Positions 38,382-49,907 of a stretch of DNA of 64,000 bases are shown in pieces. A program made the translations under genes and the position numbers. The DNA is from Casuarina equisetifolia (taxonomy: Eukaryota; Streptophyta; Magnoliopsida; Fagales; Casuarinaceae). Location: contig CM052359.1 of assembly GCA_028551475.1 (NCBI GenBank), forward strand, positions 702,001 through 766,000, written 5' to 3'. Numbering within the stretch: the stretch's first letter is position 1; every line of letters begins with the position of its first letter. The notes under the pieces are model-generated. The model saw only the letters and a list, made by a program, of their open reading frames with translations, had not been told where the DNA came from and made no database searches.

Positions 38382-40251
38382 GCTACCAAATATTTGTACA
38401 ATTTTGTATGATAAATAGTATTTAGAATACGTATTAATTTCTTTCATTCAATCTCTTTTCCGAATTATAATTTGGTTGTGAATTCCACTTGCAAAGATCA
38501 GCGAGAATTCAAAACCTTCACTTTTTTTTTTTAATCTTTTGATTATTATGGAGAAAAATGATAATAAAATAACAAATAGTTATATGCGAGCCAATCACAA
38601 ATTTACTCCCTCACTAAACATAATAATTATTCCATTTTATATACAAGAGCTGCTCTGCAACTTTTAAAATATAATTTCCTGTTAGTCCCCAAAAAACAAT
38701 TTGTCTTCCAGCCTTTATTGTTTGAAGTTTTCGAGAAGCTCTGCAAGGACCACGTAAGTTGTATCCATTGGTGGCACCTCTTGTACGTTTCAACTGCATT
38801 ATTTGTTGTATTAGACTCATCGCTGTCTTAGCAGCCACATGTCTAATCCTGAGCTAATTTCCATAACATCCAAAGGTTATCGGAATCAGCACCACACACG
38901 CGTAAACATAACCAGCAACCCACGTATCCTGCAGTTTCTTACCTTTCGGTTTGCCGAGAAAATCGAGGAAAAGAAAATTAAGTTTGCAGACAAATGGAGA
39001 CACGAAATGTACAGGCCACTCGTGCATGCAATTAAATAAAGCCTGCATTGAAATGATCTTGGAATTCCAATCATCATCCGTGAGGGATATACATTTGCTT
39101 AATCTCTACAGATCTGGATCTCGATCTTTCTAAAGCTTTTGTTTAATGCATTTTGCTGGGTATGGCTCTTCTGGTTGAGACAATACAGACAGGCTCCATC
39201 TTTGTAGGTGAGGCACCTCTATTTTGTACTTCATAAATGGAAGGTAATGTGGCGCAAGGGGAGGCAATGTGGTCGATGACTGTTCATGTTTCTTGCATCA
39301 CAAGCCTGCAAAATGACAAAGTAGAGGACACCTCCATAACCACTGCACTATTATGGCTTCAATTATTGAAAATGGTGTGCATCTTCTTAATTTTTGTCTT
39401 CATTTTTTAGTATAAAATTATGATTATTCTAATATTATATTAAAGCATAAATTTATTGAGCACTGTGTACTTGTTATTTCACATATTTTTTAAGTTCATT
39501 GGAAACCCATTTCAACGTTAGAAAAAAAAAAAATCTCTTTCATTCGTAAAAAGTTATAATATGGTTATTAGTTTATAACATAGCATTAGAATTAGTTCTT
39601 TCTTCACAACCTTGTAGGTTGTACTAGATTGTTTCCAAGTCTAGAATTCACATTTTGAGAATAAGTGTTAAGTGATGTAAAATTATTATCTCCTATTGTG
39701 AATGAATTTATTAAAATTCTATTTAAATGTGAAAAAGTACAGACTCTTATTGCTTTCAGATTTTGAAATGAATATAATGTTACAATTAGCCCCAGTGCAA
39801 TGAACATTGTGTCATAGACCAAAAAAATTTCCATCATATTCTAGCACTCAAAAGGAAATAGCATGTTGAAAATGATGTAGCATATATTACTTAAATTTTA
39901 ATTTTTTTTTCTTCATAAAACCATGGTTGTTTTAACATATTATTAAATTTCAGGTTCAACTACAACACCCTCGTCTTATAAATAAAAAAAATTCTCGTGA
40001 TATCCCTACTTTTTGTAAAAGAACATATTAAATCTTTTTATATCCCATACTAATATTTTATTGGTATGAAAAACGACTCCACCTTTATTAAATTCCAGCA
40101 TTAATGAGTAACAAATCATTGAGGCTATGGTAGCCAAAGCTGTGACAGGCAACCGACCACAAAGGAAAGCCCACACCGGCACCACATGCTGGCCACGTCG
40201 ACATGAATAGTTGTCCCTTCTTCTTCTTCTTCTTCTTCTCAGAGCCTGTTC
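38382..40251. other. intergenic between DUF241 genes
   Basis: About 1.9 kb. Short minus-strand frames (38614-38838 and 38854-39077) overlap each other and show no family resemblance. A (TTC)7 pyrimidine tract at 40218-40238 precedes the next promoter. Confidence 0.55.
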
Positions 40252-40260
40252 CTATATATA
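40218..40260 (+). promoter_or_regulatory. core promoter of DUF241 A1: (TTC)7 tract and TATA box
   Basis: (TTC)7 at 40218-40238, then CTATATATA at 40252-40260, 74 bases before the ATG at 40334. A pyrimidine patch close to a TATA box is a common plant core-promoter arrangement. Confidence 0.6.
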
Positions 40261-40333
40261 GGGTCTCATAGAATCGGTAGAAGCATCTCAAAGTTCTGTT
40301 TTCTCCGAGGAAAAAAGGTTTCACAGAGCAGAA

Positions 40334-41221
40334 ATGGCTGGTAAATACAATGTTCGATCTATTAGCTTGCCTTCCAGGTCTCATCCCAGCACTCTTAGGC
40401 TCGAAGAAGAGCTGAACAAGCTCAAAACATGGGAGGCAACATCCGCATCAACATCGAATTCAATTTGCAGAGGCCTGGTTGGTCTGGACGAGCTGTACAA
40501 ATCCATGGATGAGCTTCTGAATCTGACATCGACCCAACAAGTTCTGTCTCAGCATCGACATGAGAAATTCGTCGACGAGTTGTTAGATGGATCTGTCAGG
40601 ATTCTGGACATCTGTGGCACTACAAGGGATGCTATTTCGCAGGTTAAGGAACATGTTCGAGCTCTTCAATCTGCTCTACGAAGGAGAAAAGGGGATTCAA
40701 GCATTGAAGCGGGCATCAAAAACTACAATTGCTTCAAAAAGAAGATGAAAAAGGACGCCAAGAAGTCGATCACTGCTCTAAAGCAAATGGAGAGCAAATG
40801 GGCGGCGCTGCCGATCTTGGATCTAGACCACCACCTTGCGGCGGTGATTCGAGTGCTTAGAGAAGTTTGTGTGATGAATGTTTCCATCTTCCAGGCCCTG
40901 TTGCTGTTCTTGACAGTGCCATTGTCAAAGCCAAGGCCAAGTGGTTGGTCTCTGGTCTCGAAGTTGATGCACAAGGGCGTAATTGCATGTGAAGAGAAGC
41001 AAGAAAATGTGAATGAAGTGGAAGTTGTTGATGCTGCACTACGCAACCTTTCAAGAAATACTGCTTCAAGTGAAGGGGATGAAGCTGAGAAGATCCAAAG
41101 CACCCATAAAAGCCTGGAGGATTTGGAGATCAGCATGGAAGAAATGGAGAATGGTTTAGAGTGCTTATACAGGCGCTTGATCAGACCAAGAGCCTCTCTT
41201 TTGAACATAATCTCCCACTAA
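40334..41221 (+). CDS. DUF241 family protein, type A (unit 1, intact)
   Basis: Intronless, 295 aa, plant-specific DUF241 protein of unknown function. N-terminal block RSISLPSRSHPSTLRLEEEL, then LVGLDELYKSMDELL, LDGSVRILDICGTTRD, LQSALRRRKGD, SLVSKLM and the closing MENGLECLYRRLI and ASLLNI. The ATG at 40334 directly precedes the family signature and lies 74 bases after a TATA box. It is the first member of a two-gene unit (A then B) that is repeated in tandem to the end of the window. It is the only intact type-A copy; A2 at 45.9 kb is a ruin and A3 is missing. Confidence 0.92.
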   Translation: MAGKYNVRSISLPSRSHPSTLRLEEELNKLKTWEATSASTSNSICRGLVGLDELYKSMDELLNLTSTQQVLSQHRHEKFVDELLDGSVRILDICGTTRDAISQVKEHVRALQSALRRRKGDSSIEAGIKNYNCFKKKMKKDAKKSITALKQMESKWAALPILDLDHHLAAVIRVLREVCVMNVSIFQALLLFLTVPLSKPRPSGWSLVSKLMHKGVIACEEKQENVNEVEVVDAALRNLSRNTASSEGDEAEKIQSTHKSLEDLEISMEEMENGLECLYRRLIRPRASLLNIISH

Positions 41222-43768
41222 GCCATATTTTCCTACCCAAATCCTTGAAAGCCATCAAAATTTTTAGAGGATGTGCTAAAGGATTCATTTTTGTACATGT
41301 ACCAATGAGTAATAGAATGAATACAAACAGAAAAATTTTCCTGTCCACATCTTGTTTTCTTATCTAAAGCTCTATCAATATGCCCTTCTTTTCTTTGGTT
41401 TTCTTATTCCAATTTTGTTAATTTGTGGAATGATTAACACTATCATGTGACAAAAAGGCATCAAATATTACATAAGAACGTCAATGATTGTGGTCAATGA
41501 TAAATTTTACTCATTCACATAACAATAATCCATTATTCAAAATTTTGGAGCTTTTCAATTCTTATGTTTAGGACTGTTATAAGTTGAAAACACTACAAAT
41601 AAAGCAGTTGAGGTGGCCCCAAAAAACTATCAAAAGACAAACACTTAATCGTCTCAATATCCTTTCTATATTCAAGAACCTACATTGAATTCTGTTTGTC
41701 CTTTTATCCTTTAGTCAGGATTCTTCACTATTACTATTACTAGAAAATAAACTAAACAGAAAATGAAAAGAAAATAATGCACTGTGATACTAGTTTTCAA
41801 ATAAAATTAAATGCCCGATTAAAAAAAAGAGGTGGCCGAGGACTTTGGGATTCTCATTCTGTAGTTACAGCACCAAGTCGCCCCTTGAAGTTTTTCAAGT
41901 TTGGCGAACGGGTTCTTAGAAGTTCAGTGCACGAAAAGCAAGCAGAAGGATGCATCCAACTGGTCATTAATGAGGCTACACGTGTGTGCTCCAGAGTTGA
42001 GTTTCAAAGCCCAATGGTCTTTTCTATAACTTCAAGACAGATTCTGCTATATCCCCATCGGGTGTATTAAACCTATTATCTTTGGCTGTTTCCCAAGCAA
42101 AGCACCTTGTTTGGTTTCCAAGAAAAGGTTAAGCTTTCACACATTTTCTGAGTTTAAAGGTCGCTTCATTTGGAATGTATGCGTTTAAAGGTACGATCGT
42201 TCCTTTTAAAATTATTTTTTAAAAGAGGAGAATATTTTAATATATAAACAATATAATGTGTCAGTATATAAAAATACATGACACACGTATTTAAATTTTA
42301 ATATATCTCCTTGTTTTGGAATTTCAACAATACGTTTTAGCTTCATAAAGCAAGCAAAACTCTTCTATACGGTCAAAAAGCAAGAAGAACCAAGAATGTC
42401 GGCTGGAAAAGAACTTACAAGTTGAATTTTAGAAGAACATGAATAGTGCAAAGCATGGCTTATCTTTCTTTTTGTCTGCCTTGTGTCTCCAGTAGAACTT
42501 CGATGCGTGGGTCATCTTCTATAGTTGTTTCGACTTTGGAATGGAAAGTTTTTGAAAGATCTCATTTTTTCTTTATCACCAAATCAAGATGGGAGCTACC
42601 CTAGATCAATCTCCACCAGTATTTTCCATTTTAGTAGGTATTAACTTTTCAAGATTTTTAGAAACAATCCTATCCCTTTCCTGAGTTTTAATCCTACCTC
42701 ACAACTGTTGGAGTTTTCCTGTTAAGAAAAGAAGAAAAATAAGGTCAGACAACTAAGATAAAGACATGCTGATGGGAGATAACAAGTTTAGGCAATAAGC
42801 ACATATATTCTCATAAAGAAATACAAAGAATACTGATGTGAGTTATATGGTTCAAGATTAGGTAAGATACACATATATTCTCATAAAGAAATACAAAAAA
42901 TACCGATGAGTTGTATGGTTTAAGATAAATATTTTCATGTCTATTGAGCATCAGGCTACCTAATCAACTTTAACAGTTTATAATTCTTACAGTTAATAGT
43001 ATATAATAGAAATTTATGGTATTAAATATGTGTATGCATCCTAAAATAGAAATGGTCATCTACTAATTGACTTCTTCCATTGGCAGGTTCTAAATCTGAA
43101 GAGATACAAAGACACAACACGCCACCATTGCACCCAAGTAGAATAATGACAAGTTATAGTCCTCATCAACATATCTACTAATGATTGGTTACTAACTGTC
43201 TAAGACTTTGGTAACCAAATTTCATATGTTACAGTTCCTTATGTTAACAACCATACTCTACCTAATCTCTGCAATTATTAGCTAATATGGCAGGATTTGC
43301 AGCAGATCTTAATTCCTAGAAACCCATGTTAGACATTGGCCGGCTAGACATTCTTCCATGGCTAGTAATTAACTTCCACGAACATTGAAACACGGCAGCC
43401 TAGGTGAGGAGGGACGGTGGTCCATGCAAGAAGACAAAAGCTTAACATGTCCAGGTGGAGGCAATTGAGGAAAAAACCTTACCGAATGGCACCAGTAGTT
43501 TTGTACTAAACAATGAAGCTCTGGTTGGATTTAGACGTGACAACATAACCCACGCCAGGGGGAGCTTACGCTTTCTCCACATGGATCGCATTTGCAATTG
43601 TTGAAAGTGATAAGTTCTAATCTTAAGATTAATTACTGACTTATTGAAATATTCTCTCAAAATATTGACGTTGTAGGATAATAATTATTTTAATTTATTG
43701 ATTTACTTGGAGCATGAAAACAAATCATGATAATATAATATATAAAGGGATGTGGTAGCTGTCTATAA
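41222..43768. repeat. unit-1 spacer of the DUF241 tandem array
   Basis: No gene. Parts recur in units 2 and 3: the A downstream flank (about 41290, 46450, 54960), a caaagca..tgtttggtttccaaga segment (about 42100, 47990, 56020), and a segment with acacaacaygccacc (about 43110, 49165, 56585). This shows that whole gene-pair units were duplicated. A private tandem repeat of about 70 bp lies at about 42790-42930. Confidence 0.75.
42790..42930. repeat. two-copy tandem repeat of about 70 bp
   Basis: Both copies contain cacatatattctcataaaga followed by aatacaaa. Unit 2 has a single related copy near 48820, so the doubling is specific to unit 1. Confidence 0.75.
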
Positions 43769-44163
43769 ACTCTAACTCTAATATTGAAAAAGTTTCAACC
43801 TTTTTCCTTTGAATTGGTCATAAAAATAAGGTCAAGTGAAGACCATAGTGTATTAATAAGATAACTACTATGTTTAATAAAAATCAAGAGCTTTGAATAC
43901 TTCTTCAAGCTGCCTCATCTTCTCTACCTAAATTTTAATACAATATATGATTAATGGAGTAGTAAAATGAAATCATAATTATGTAAGTCCTTATGATTAG
44001 TGGAGTAGTTGACCCTAAGCTCTAATTCTAATATTGAAAATGTCTTAACTTTTTCCTTTTGAATTACTCATAACAATAAGGACAAATGAAGAACATAGAA
44101 TAACCACTATTTTTAATAAAAATCGAGGGCTGAATATGTCTTCAAGTTGCCTCATCTTCTCTG
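43769..44163 (+). promoter_or_regulatory. tandemly duplicated proximal upstream region of DUF241 B1
   Basis: A block starting ctctaaytctaatattgaaaa lies at about 43769 and again at about 44019, an offset of 250 bp. Each block ends with cttcaagytgcctcatcttc. The duplicate directly precedes the TATA region of B1. B2 and B3 show only one related block. Confidence 0.75.
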
Positions 44164-44172
44164 CATGCTTTG

Positions 44173-44181
44173 GCATAAATA
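44173..44181 (+). promoter_or_regulatory. TATA-like box of DUF241 B1
   Basis: GCATAAATA about 60 bases before the ATG. The same ctttggcataaataggtga context recurs upstream of B2 (near 49850). B3 has TATAAAT at 57197-57203 in the same position. Confidence 0.55.
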
Positions 44182-44235
44182 GGTGAAAATGATCACTGGA
44201 CTAACTAAATCTATCTGACCTTTTACTTATCAACC

Positions 44236-45150
44236 ATGAAGAGAGTAACCATGGCTGCCTTCTCCCCATGGAATAGCTATGGAGATCGATCCATCAGCCT
44301 GCCAACAAGATCTCATCCCAACACTGTTGAAGTTGAGGAGGAGTTAAACAAGCTTAAATCATGGGAGGCGACGAGCTCATCATCGAAGACGGAAAAAATA
44401 TGCCGCGGTCTATTCCTTCTGAATGAGTTGTATAAACGCATACAGGATCTTCTCAATCTGCCACTGACGCAACAAGCTATTGCCCACCATCAACACCAGA
44501 AATGGATCAACGAGTTGTTAGAAGGTACAGTAAGGTTCCTGGATGTCTGTTGCAAAACTAGGGATTCTATTTTGTCAATGCAGGGGACGATTCGGGACCT
44601 TCAATCGGCTCTTCGCCGTAGAAAGGTCGGTGATTTAGGCAGCGTCGTCGGTGCATACATTTCCTCGAGAAGAGAGATGAAGAAGGAGACTGCTAAGTCT
44701 CTGGCATCCTTGAAGCCGCTGCACAGCCAGTTCGGAGCTTCCATGATTTTGGAGCTCGACGATCACCTTACGGCGGTAGTCAGAGTTCTTATGGAGAAAA
44801 GCTCGATTACTATGTCAATCTTTAACTCGCTACTGCTATTCCTTTCCATTCCTGTGCTGAAACCGAGGCCGAGCAGATGGTCCATGGTTTCCAGACTGGT
44901 TCAGAAAGGAGTGTTGGCCGGCAAAGACCAACGGAAGAAGATGAATGACTTGGTAAGCGTTGATATCGCAGTTGGTAAACTCCTGATGCCGAATTCATGC
45001 GAAGAAATCAAGACCCAGAAGATCAAATCATCACAGATTGGACTCGAAGCTTTGGACGTTTGCCTGGAAGGCCTTGAGAAGGGTCTGGGAAGCTTGTTTA
45101 GGCACTTGGTCCAAACAAGAGTTGCCCTTCTAAGTATCATGTCTCGGTAG
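44236..45150 (+). CDS. DUF241 family protein, type B (unit 1, intact)
   Basis: Intronless, 304 aa from 44236, or 299 aa from the in-frame ATG at 44251, which has the stronger context (ACCATGG). Domains are as in other DUF241 proteins: RSISLPTRSHPNTVEVEEEL, LFLLNELYKRIQDLL, LEGTVRFLDVCCKTRD, LQSALRRRKVGD, VVRVLMEKS, SLLLFLSIPVLKPRPSRWS, then LEGLEKGLGSLFRHLV and VALLSIM. Function is unknown. It is the only type-B copy without a disruption and the only one with a duplicated upstream block. It serves as the reference for reading the broken copies B2 and B3. Confidence 0.92.
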   Translation: MKRVTMAAFSPWNSYGDRSISLPTRSHPNTVEVEEELNKLKSWEATSSSSKTEKICRGLFLLNELYKRIQDLLNLPLTQQAIAHHQHQKWINELLEGTVRFLDVCCKTRDSILSMQGTIRDLQSALRRRKVGDLGSVVGAYISSRREMKKETAKSLASLKPLHSQFGASMILELDDHLTAVVRVLMEKSSITMSIFNSLLLFLSIPVLKPRPSRWSMVSRLVQKGVLAGKDQRKKMNDLVSVDIAVGKLLMPNSCEEIKTQKIKSSQIGLEALDVCLEGLEKGLGSLFRHLVQTRVALLSIMSR

Positions 45151-45904
45151 GTGATCTCCATATCAAGTTTAAAAAAAGAAGAAGGAAAAAAAGAAAGAAA
45201 ACATTTCGGTCCAATTCACTCCAATTTCCCATACTTTCTAAACAACAAATCAGAGCTGAAGAGACCTCGAGCCACGGCCATCCACCTTTGTGAAGCCCCA
45301 CACGTTCCACTTCCCTTACCCCAACTTACTAACCCTAGAAAAGTTAGGACCATGATCTTATGTGCAAAGCAAATTACACAATTAATAAACACCTAATTTA
45401 GTTAGAAGCAGATGTTATATGAGATCTCTTGTCCTAGGTTTGACACTTGTCACGTAGGTGGGTACTAGGTCTGCATAAGCTTCATTCTAAGTTCTTACTT
45501 TACCGGTCGGAGACTTCGTCCAACATCAGCCTACGGTATAAGGCTCGTGAGCAACCTAGCTTTTGTAGGCTTATTTAAAATTATTACTCCATTAGTATAA
45601 GACTTTGTCGAACGACTCTCACCACCATCCATAAACAACTTTTGGCCTCCATGGCTTTGTATTAAGACGGAAACTTCTAGCTCATATTGGTCTTAGATTA
45701 AGAACATACAATTAACTCTGTCAGACTCAGTGATAGAACAACTAATTGTTAACTAACTGATTTGTTAATTTTAGAATTTGTGAAAAAACTTAGTAATCTT
45801 TCAAAGGAGAACAAAGCATTAAAATTAGAGTAAACATGTATATTGTCTTATCAATACTCTTAGATTTGATATATAAAATTATTCTTTTTTCTATGACTAA
45901 TCTA
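45151..45904. other. junction between unit 1 and unit 2
   Basis: No gene. It holds B-type 3' flank (ttctaaacaacaaa word near 45237, shared with about 51566 and 63980) and the 16-base SINE-like word at 45431-45446. Confidence 0.55.
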
Positions 45905-46400
45905 GGACAAGGGAAAGTTCATCGAAGAGTTGTTGGATAGGTCTGTCAGGCTTTTGGAGATCTGTATCCCTACAAAGTACGCCATCTCACAAGTCAAGGA
46001 ACTTGTTCGAGCTCCTTGATCTATTCTCCGAAGAAGAAAGAGAGATTCCAGCGTCGAAGCCAGCATCAACAACTACAGTTGCTTTGAAACAGGATGGAAA
46101 AAGACGCCAAGAAGCTGGTCACCGCTCTGAAGCAAATGGAAAGCCAATGAACGGCTTTGGCAGCATTAGATCTAGACCACCAAAACGTGGCCGTGAACCC
46201 AGTGTTTAGAGATGTCTGTATGATGAATGCTTCCATCTTCCAGGCCCTACTGCTGGTCTTGACAGCGCCTTTGTCAAAGAAATATCGAAAACACCCATAA
46301 AGGCCTGGAGGATTTGGAGATCGGCATTGAATAGCCAGACAATGGTTTGGAGTGCTTGTACAGGTAGTTGATCAAAACAAGAGCTTCTCTCTTGGGAAGG
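45905..46400 (+). pseudogene. DUF241 type A remnant (A2)
   Basis: Aligns with A1 from about its residue 75 onward; the first quarter, including the start, is missing. Recognisable pieces are FIEELLDRSVRLLEIC, VKELVRAP and LRRRKRDSSVEASINNYS (in shifting frames), followed by a LEDLEIGIE-like tail. It has an in-frame TGA after VRAP and frameshifts in the Lys-rich middle. An internal deletion of roughly 150 bp joins the PLSK region to the THKGLEDLE region. No function is expected. Confidence 0.88.
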
Positions 46401-49400
46401 CATCAAAGTTTTTAGAGAATGTGCTGAAGGATATATTTCTTCCTATCCAAAATTTATGTACATGTACCAATGTGTAATAGCGTGAACAAAGGCAGAAAAT
46501 TTTAATTCCACATCTTTTTTACTTATCTGAAGAGTATGCTTTTCTTTTCTTTGATCTTCTTAGCTGAAATTCGTTCAGAGATTAACGTGATGGCATAGCA
46601 AACACACGTACAAGTAAATATAAGAATACCAAGGATAACATGATTCATGATAAATTATCCTTATAGTCATAAAACCATATTGCATTATTCACAACTTTGG
46701 AGTTTCACGGTTCTTATCTTTGGAATCACTCTCTTTTCTGGTAAAAGACGATTTCACCCTACATGTGAAAATGATTATTTTACCCTTAATCCTGGGCTTG
46801 ACTTTACATTTAACTAAAAAATGGTTTTTTATTTTATTTTTTATCATCATGCTTTTCTTTGCATTAGTAAAAATATCAAGGATGACATGGTTTGTGATAA
46901 ATTCTTCTTATATTCACAAAATTGTTATGATTATTCACAATTTTGGAGTTTGTAGTTTTTTTTTTTTTTTTGTAAAAAAGTAAATTTACATAAATGAAAG
47001 TTTTTGTATATAAGTATAATGGTATGTTCCAGCATTACAAAAATTACTGTAATTATGAGAAGATCGAGTTTTACGGCTCTTATCTTTAGAATTTTAAAAG
47101 TTCTTTCTCATGGCTGAAAATAACACTTTTCTATACTAAGGCCCTAATTGGTAACAAACGATTTCACCCTACGTGTGAAAATGATTATTTTACATTTAAC
47201 TAAGAACCCTAGTACGATTCTTTACATTAAGAAAATGCAACAACTGACACATCTATGTCATTTTGTCATCGTAAGATATGAATAACAATTCCTTTATGAA
47301 ATCATAGAGCAGGTGAAGTGATCACAAAAGACCATGTAAGAGCCACACATATTAACTTTTCAATATTCTACATTGAATTTTGGTTTGTCCATTTTTACTT
47401 AGGTAGGAGTCTTGACATCACTAGTTTTTTTATACACTATTACTAAAAGTGACTAAATATTAAAAAATCGCCAGCTTTCTAATTTATTGTGTATAATGTG
47501 TAAACAAGCACCACGCCTTTTGGTCATGCAACTTTATTTTATTTGCGTATAATGTAAACAAGCACCGAACATTTGGTCATACAACTTTATTTGTGTATAA
47601 CGTAAACAAGCACCACACCTTTGGTCATACAACTTTATTTTATTTGTGGAAATGATGGAAGGAGTTGGGCGTGTCATATCGTAATTACAGAGCAACCGAG
47701 GCGGCGTAAGTGCTTCCTCAGAATATCATAGTCGACATTATTTAAGCTTGAGGTCTCAATTATTGCCCACAGAGATGCTCCTAGTTTTTTAATTCTAGTG
47801 TACGAGATTTGAGAAGTCACACGTAACAAGAGGGGATCATGAAACGTGCCATTGATGGGGCCAAACGTTTGAAGACAAGGGTTTGAGTTTCAAAACCCAA
47901 GTGTCTTTTCTTGATTATCATCACCTTCACCAGTGATTCTGCCATTTCTAATGCCAGGAATAAAGCCTATTCTCTTCGGCTGTTTCATAAGCAAAGCAAT
48001 ATGTTTGGTTTCCAAGAGACGGCTAAGCTTTTACACATTTTCTTAGTCTACAGGTCACACTATTTGGAAAGCGTGACAAAAGGAACACTCCCCCTTTTGC
48101 AATTAGCTTTTGAAAAAGAACAACATCAATATATAAAATATATAAAGAGTACAATATATCAATATATTAACAACTTAAAATATGTATTTGAATTTTAAAA
48201 TATCTTTACAAAACATGTTCATAAAAGACATACTTACTCCATTAAAATTGAATTTTAAAAATAAAAAAAATACCTAACATATATTGGCAACGTAGGTCTC
48301 TGATTTGGATGCCAACAATATATTCATTAGCAACTTGAAACTCTTTTATATGGTCAAAAAGCCAGTAGAATCAAGAATGGTTGGTGGAAAAGAAATGAAT
48401 AGTTCAAAAGCAATTCTTTATCTTTCTTTTTGTCTTCTTTGGTACGCAATAAATACCTCAAAGTGGGTCGTCTTCTGTAGTTGTTTGAACCATTGGAATA
48501 GAAAGTTCTTGAATGGTATCCCTTTTCCTTTAACCCTAAATGTAGACGGATCTACGCAACATCAATCTCCACTAATAATTTTTAACTATTTTATCGTTCA
48601 AGATTTCAGAAGCGACGGCTAGCGAGAACCTGTCTTTGTCCTCGATTCCATCCTGCTTCAAACCTGTTGGAGTTTTCCCGTTAAACAAAATAAAAAAAGG
48701 TAAGATCGGACACCTAAGAAAAGTAGTCAAGACAGACAAAAACGGCATCTGATTCCACTCAAATCGAATTAAATCTCTAATCAACGAGCTGATTAGATAA
48801 CAAAAATCTTCCAACAAACGCTTATATTCATATAAACAAACATAAAGAACACTGAAGAGGCATATGGCTAGAGATAATTACTCTCATGTTCACAAAACAT
48901 TAATTTACTCTTATTAACTTTTAGATGTAGATACCTATGCACACACCTTAATTTAAGACTTCTTAATCGCATGTAATGCCTATTCTTAATTGAGCTAAAC
49001 TCTTGTCGACCTCTTATTCATGGATAATCCTAAAAAATAGAATTGACAATTAACAATTGCAGCACTAAACATGTCATATGCACCCCTGCACCCTCGTAGA
49101 AATTATCATGAACTTAACTGATATCTTCCATTTGCAGGTTGCAAATATAAAGGTGTACACAGACACAACACGCCACCCATGCACCTAAATAGAATAATGA
49201 TAAGCTGCAGTTTCTTATGTTAACAACACTGCTATTTATTAACTAAGACGGCAGGAACTCTGCAGATATTGAGTTATAGAGACCGGAGGCTGTGGATACC
49301 CAGAAAACTTTGGCCGGCGACACATTCTTGAATGGAAGTCGCCAACTTCCATGAACATTAAACCATGGAAAGCTAAGTTGGCAGTGGCGATGGTACATGG

Positions 49401-49907
49401 TTGGGGACAAAAGGCATCTAGAATGTGCCCTGATGCAGCCAATTGAAGAGTAAAGTGTACAGATATGGCACTAAAGAATGCAGGACTGTATCAAAGAATG
49501 AACACACGCAAGAAAGAAGAGGTGACTACTTACGTTCAATGAATTAATTATTTGGAGCGATAAGCCATTTGATGTGGATATATTTAATAATAATTTTTAA
49601 CATTCTTCTATGCAATCATAAATATTAATTTGTAATTCATGAAGCGATGAAATGACATCATAATAATTTAATTTATTATGAAATATTACCTAGAATATAA
49701 ATTTTAATATCACCTTAAAAAGGTTTCATCTTTTCCCTTCCAATTCCATTTTTTCCCTTCCAATTGGTCACTAAAAGAATAAATAACACCTGTAATGCAA
49801 TAACCTCTACTTGTTTTTATAGAAATTAAGGAGCTCTAGATGCTTTGGCATAAATAGGTGATGATGATCATTGGACCAACCAAATCCATCTTACCTCGTA
49901 CTTTTTA
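46401..49907. repeat. unit-2 spacer of the DUF241 tandem array
   Basis: No gene. It is colinear with the spacer of unit 1 and the left part of unit 3. It contains a local duplication around ttcaccctacrtgtgaaaatgattattttac (46753 and 47160) and a three-copy minisatellite at 47489-47645. Confidence 0.7.
47489..47645. repeat. three-copy minisatellite, unit about 50 bp
   Basis: Copies at about 47489-47544, 47545-47592 and 47593-47645 share gtaaacaagcacc, then ttggtcatrcaactttattt. Unit 3 has one copy (near 55690-55745), so the array expanded within unit 2. Confidence 0.85.

Noticed and set aside
38614-39077. Minus-strand short frames between DUF241 genes, one with a basic peptide-like sequence
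   Set aside because: No signal peptide, no known peptide motif, and the frames do not join through plausible splice sites.
47489-47645. Regularly spaced repeats considered as a CRISPR array
   Set aside because: A plant nuclear context with only three abutting copies and no unique spacers; it is a minisatellite.
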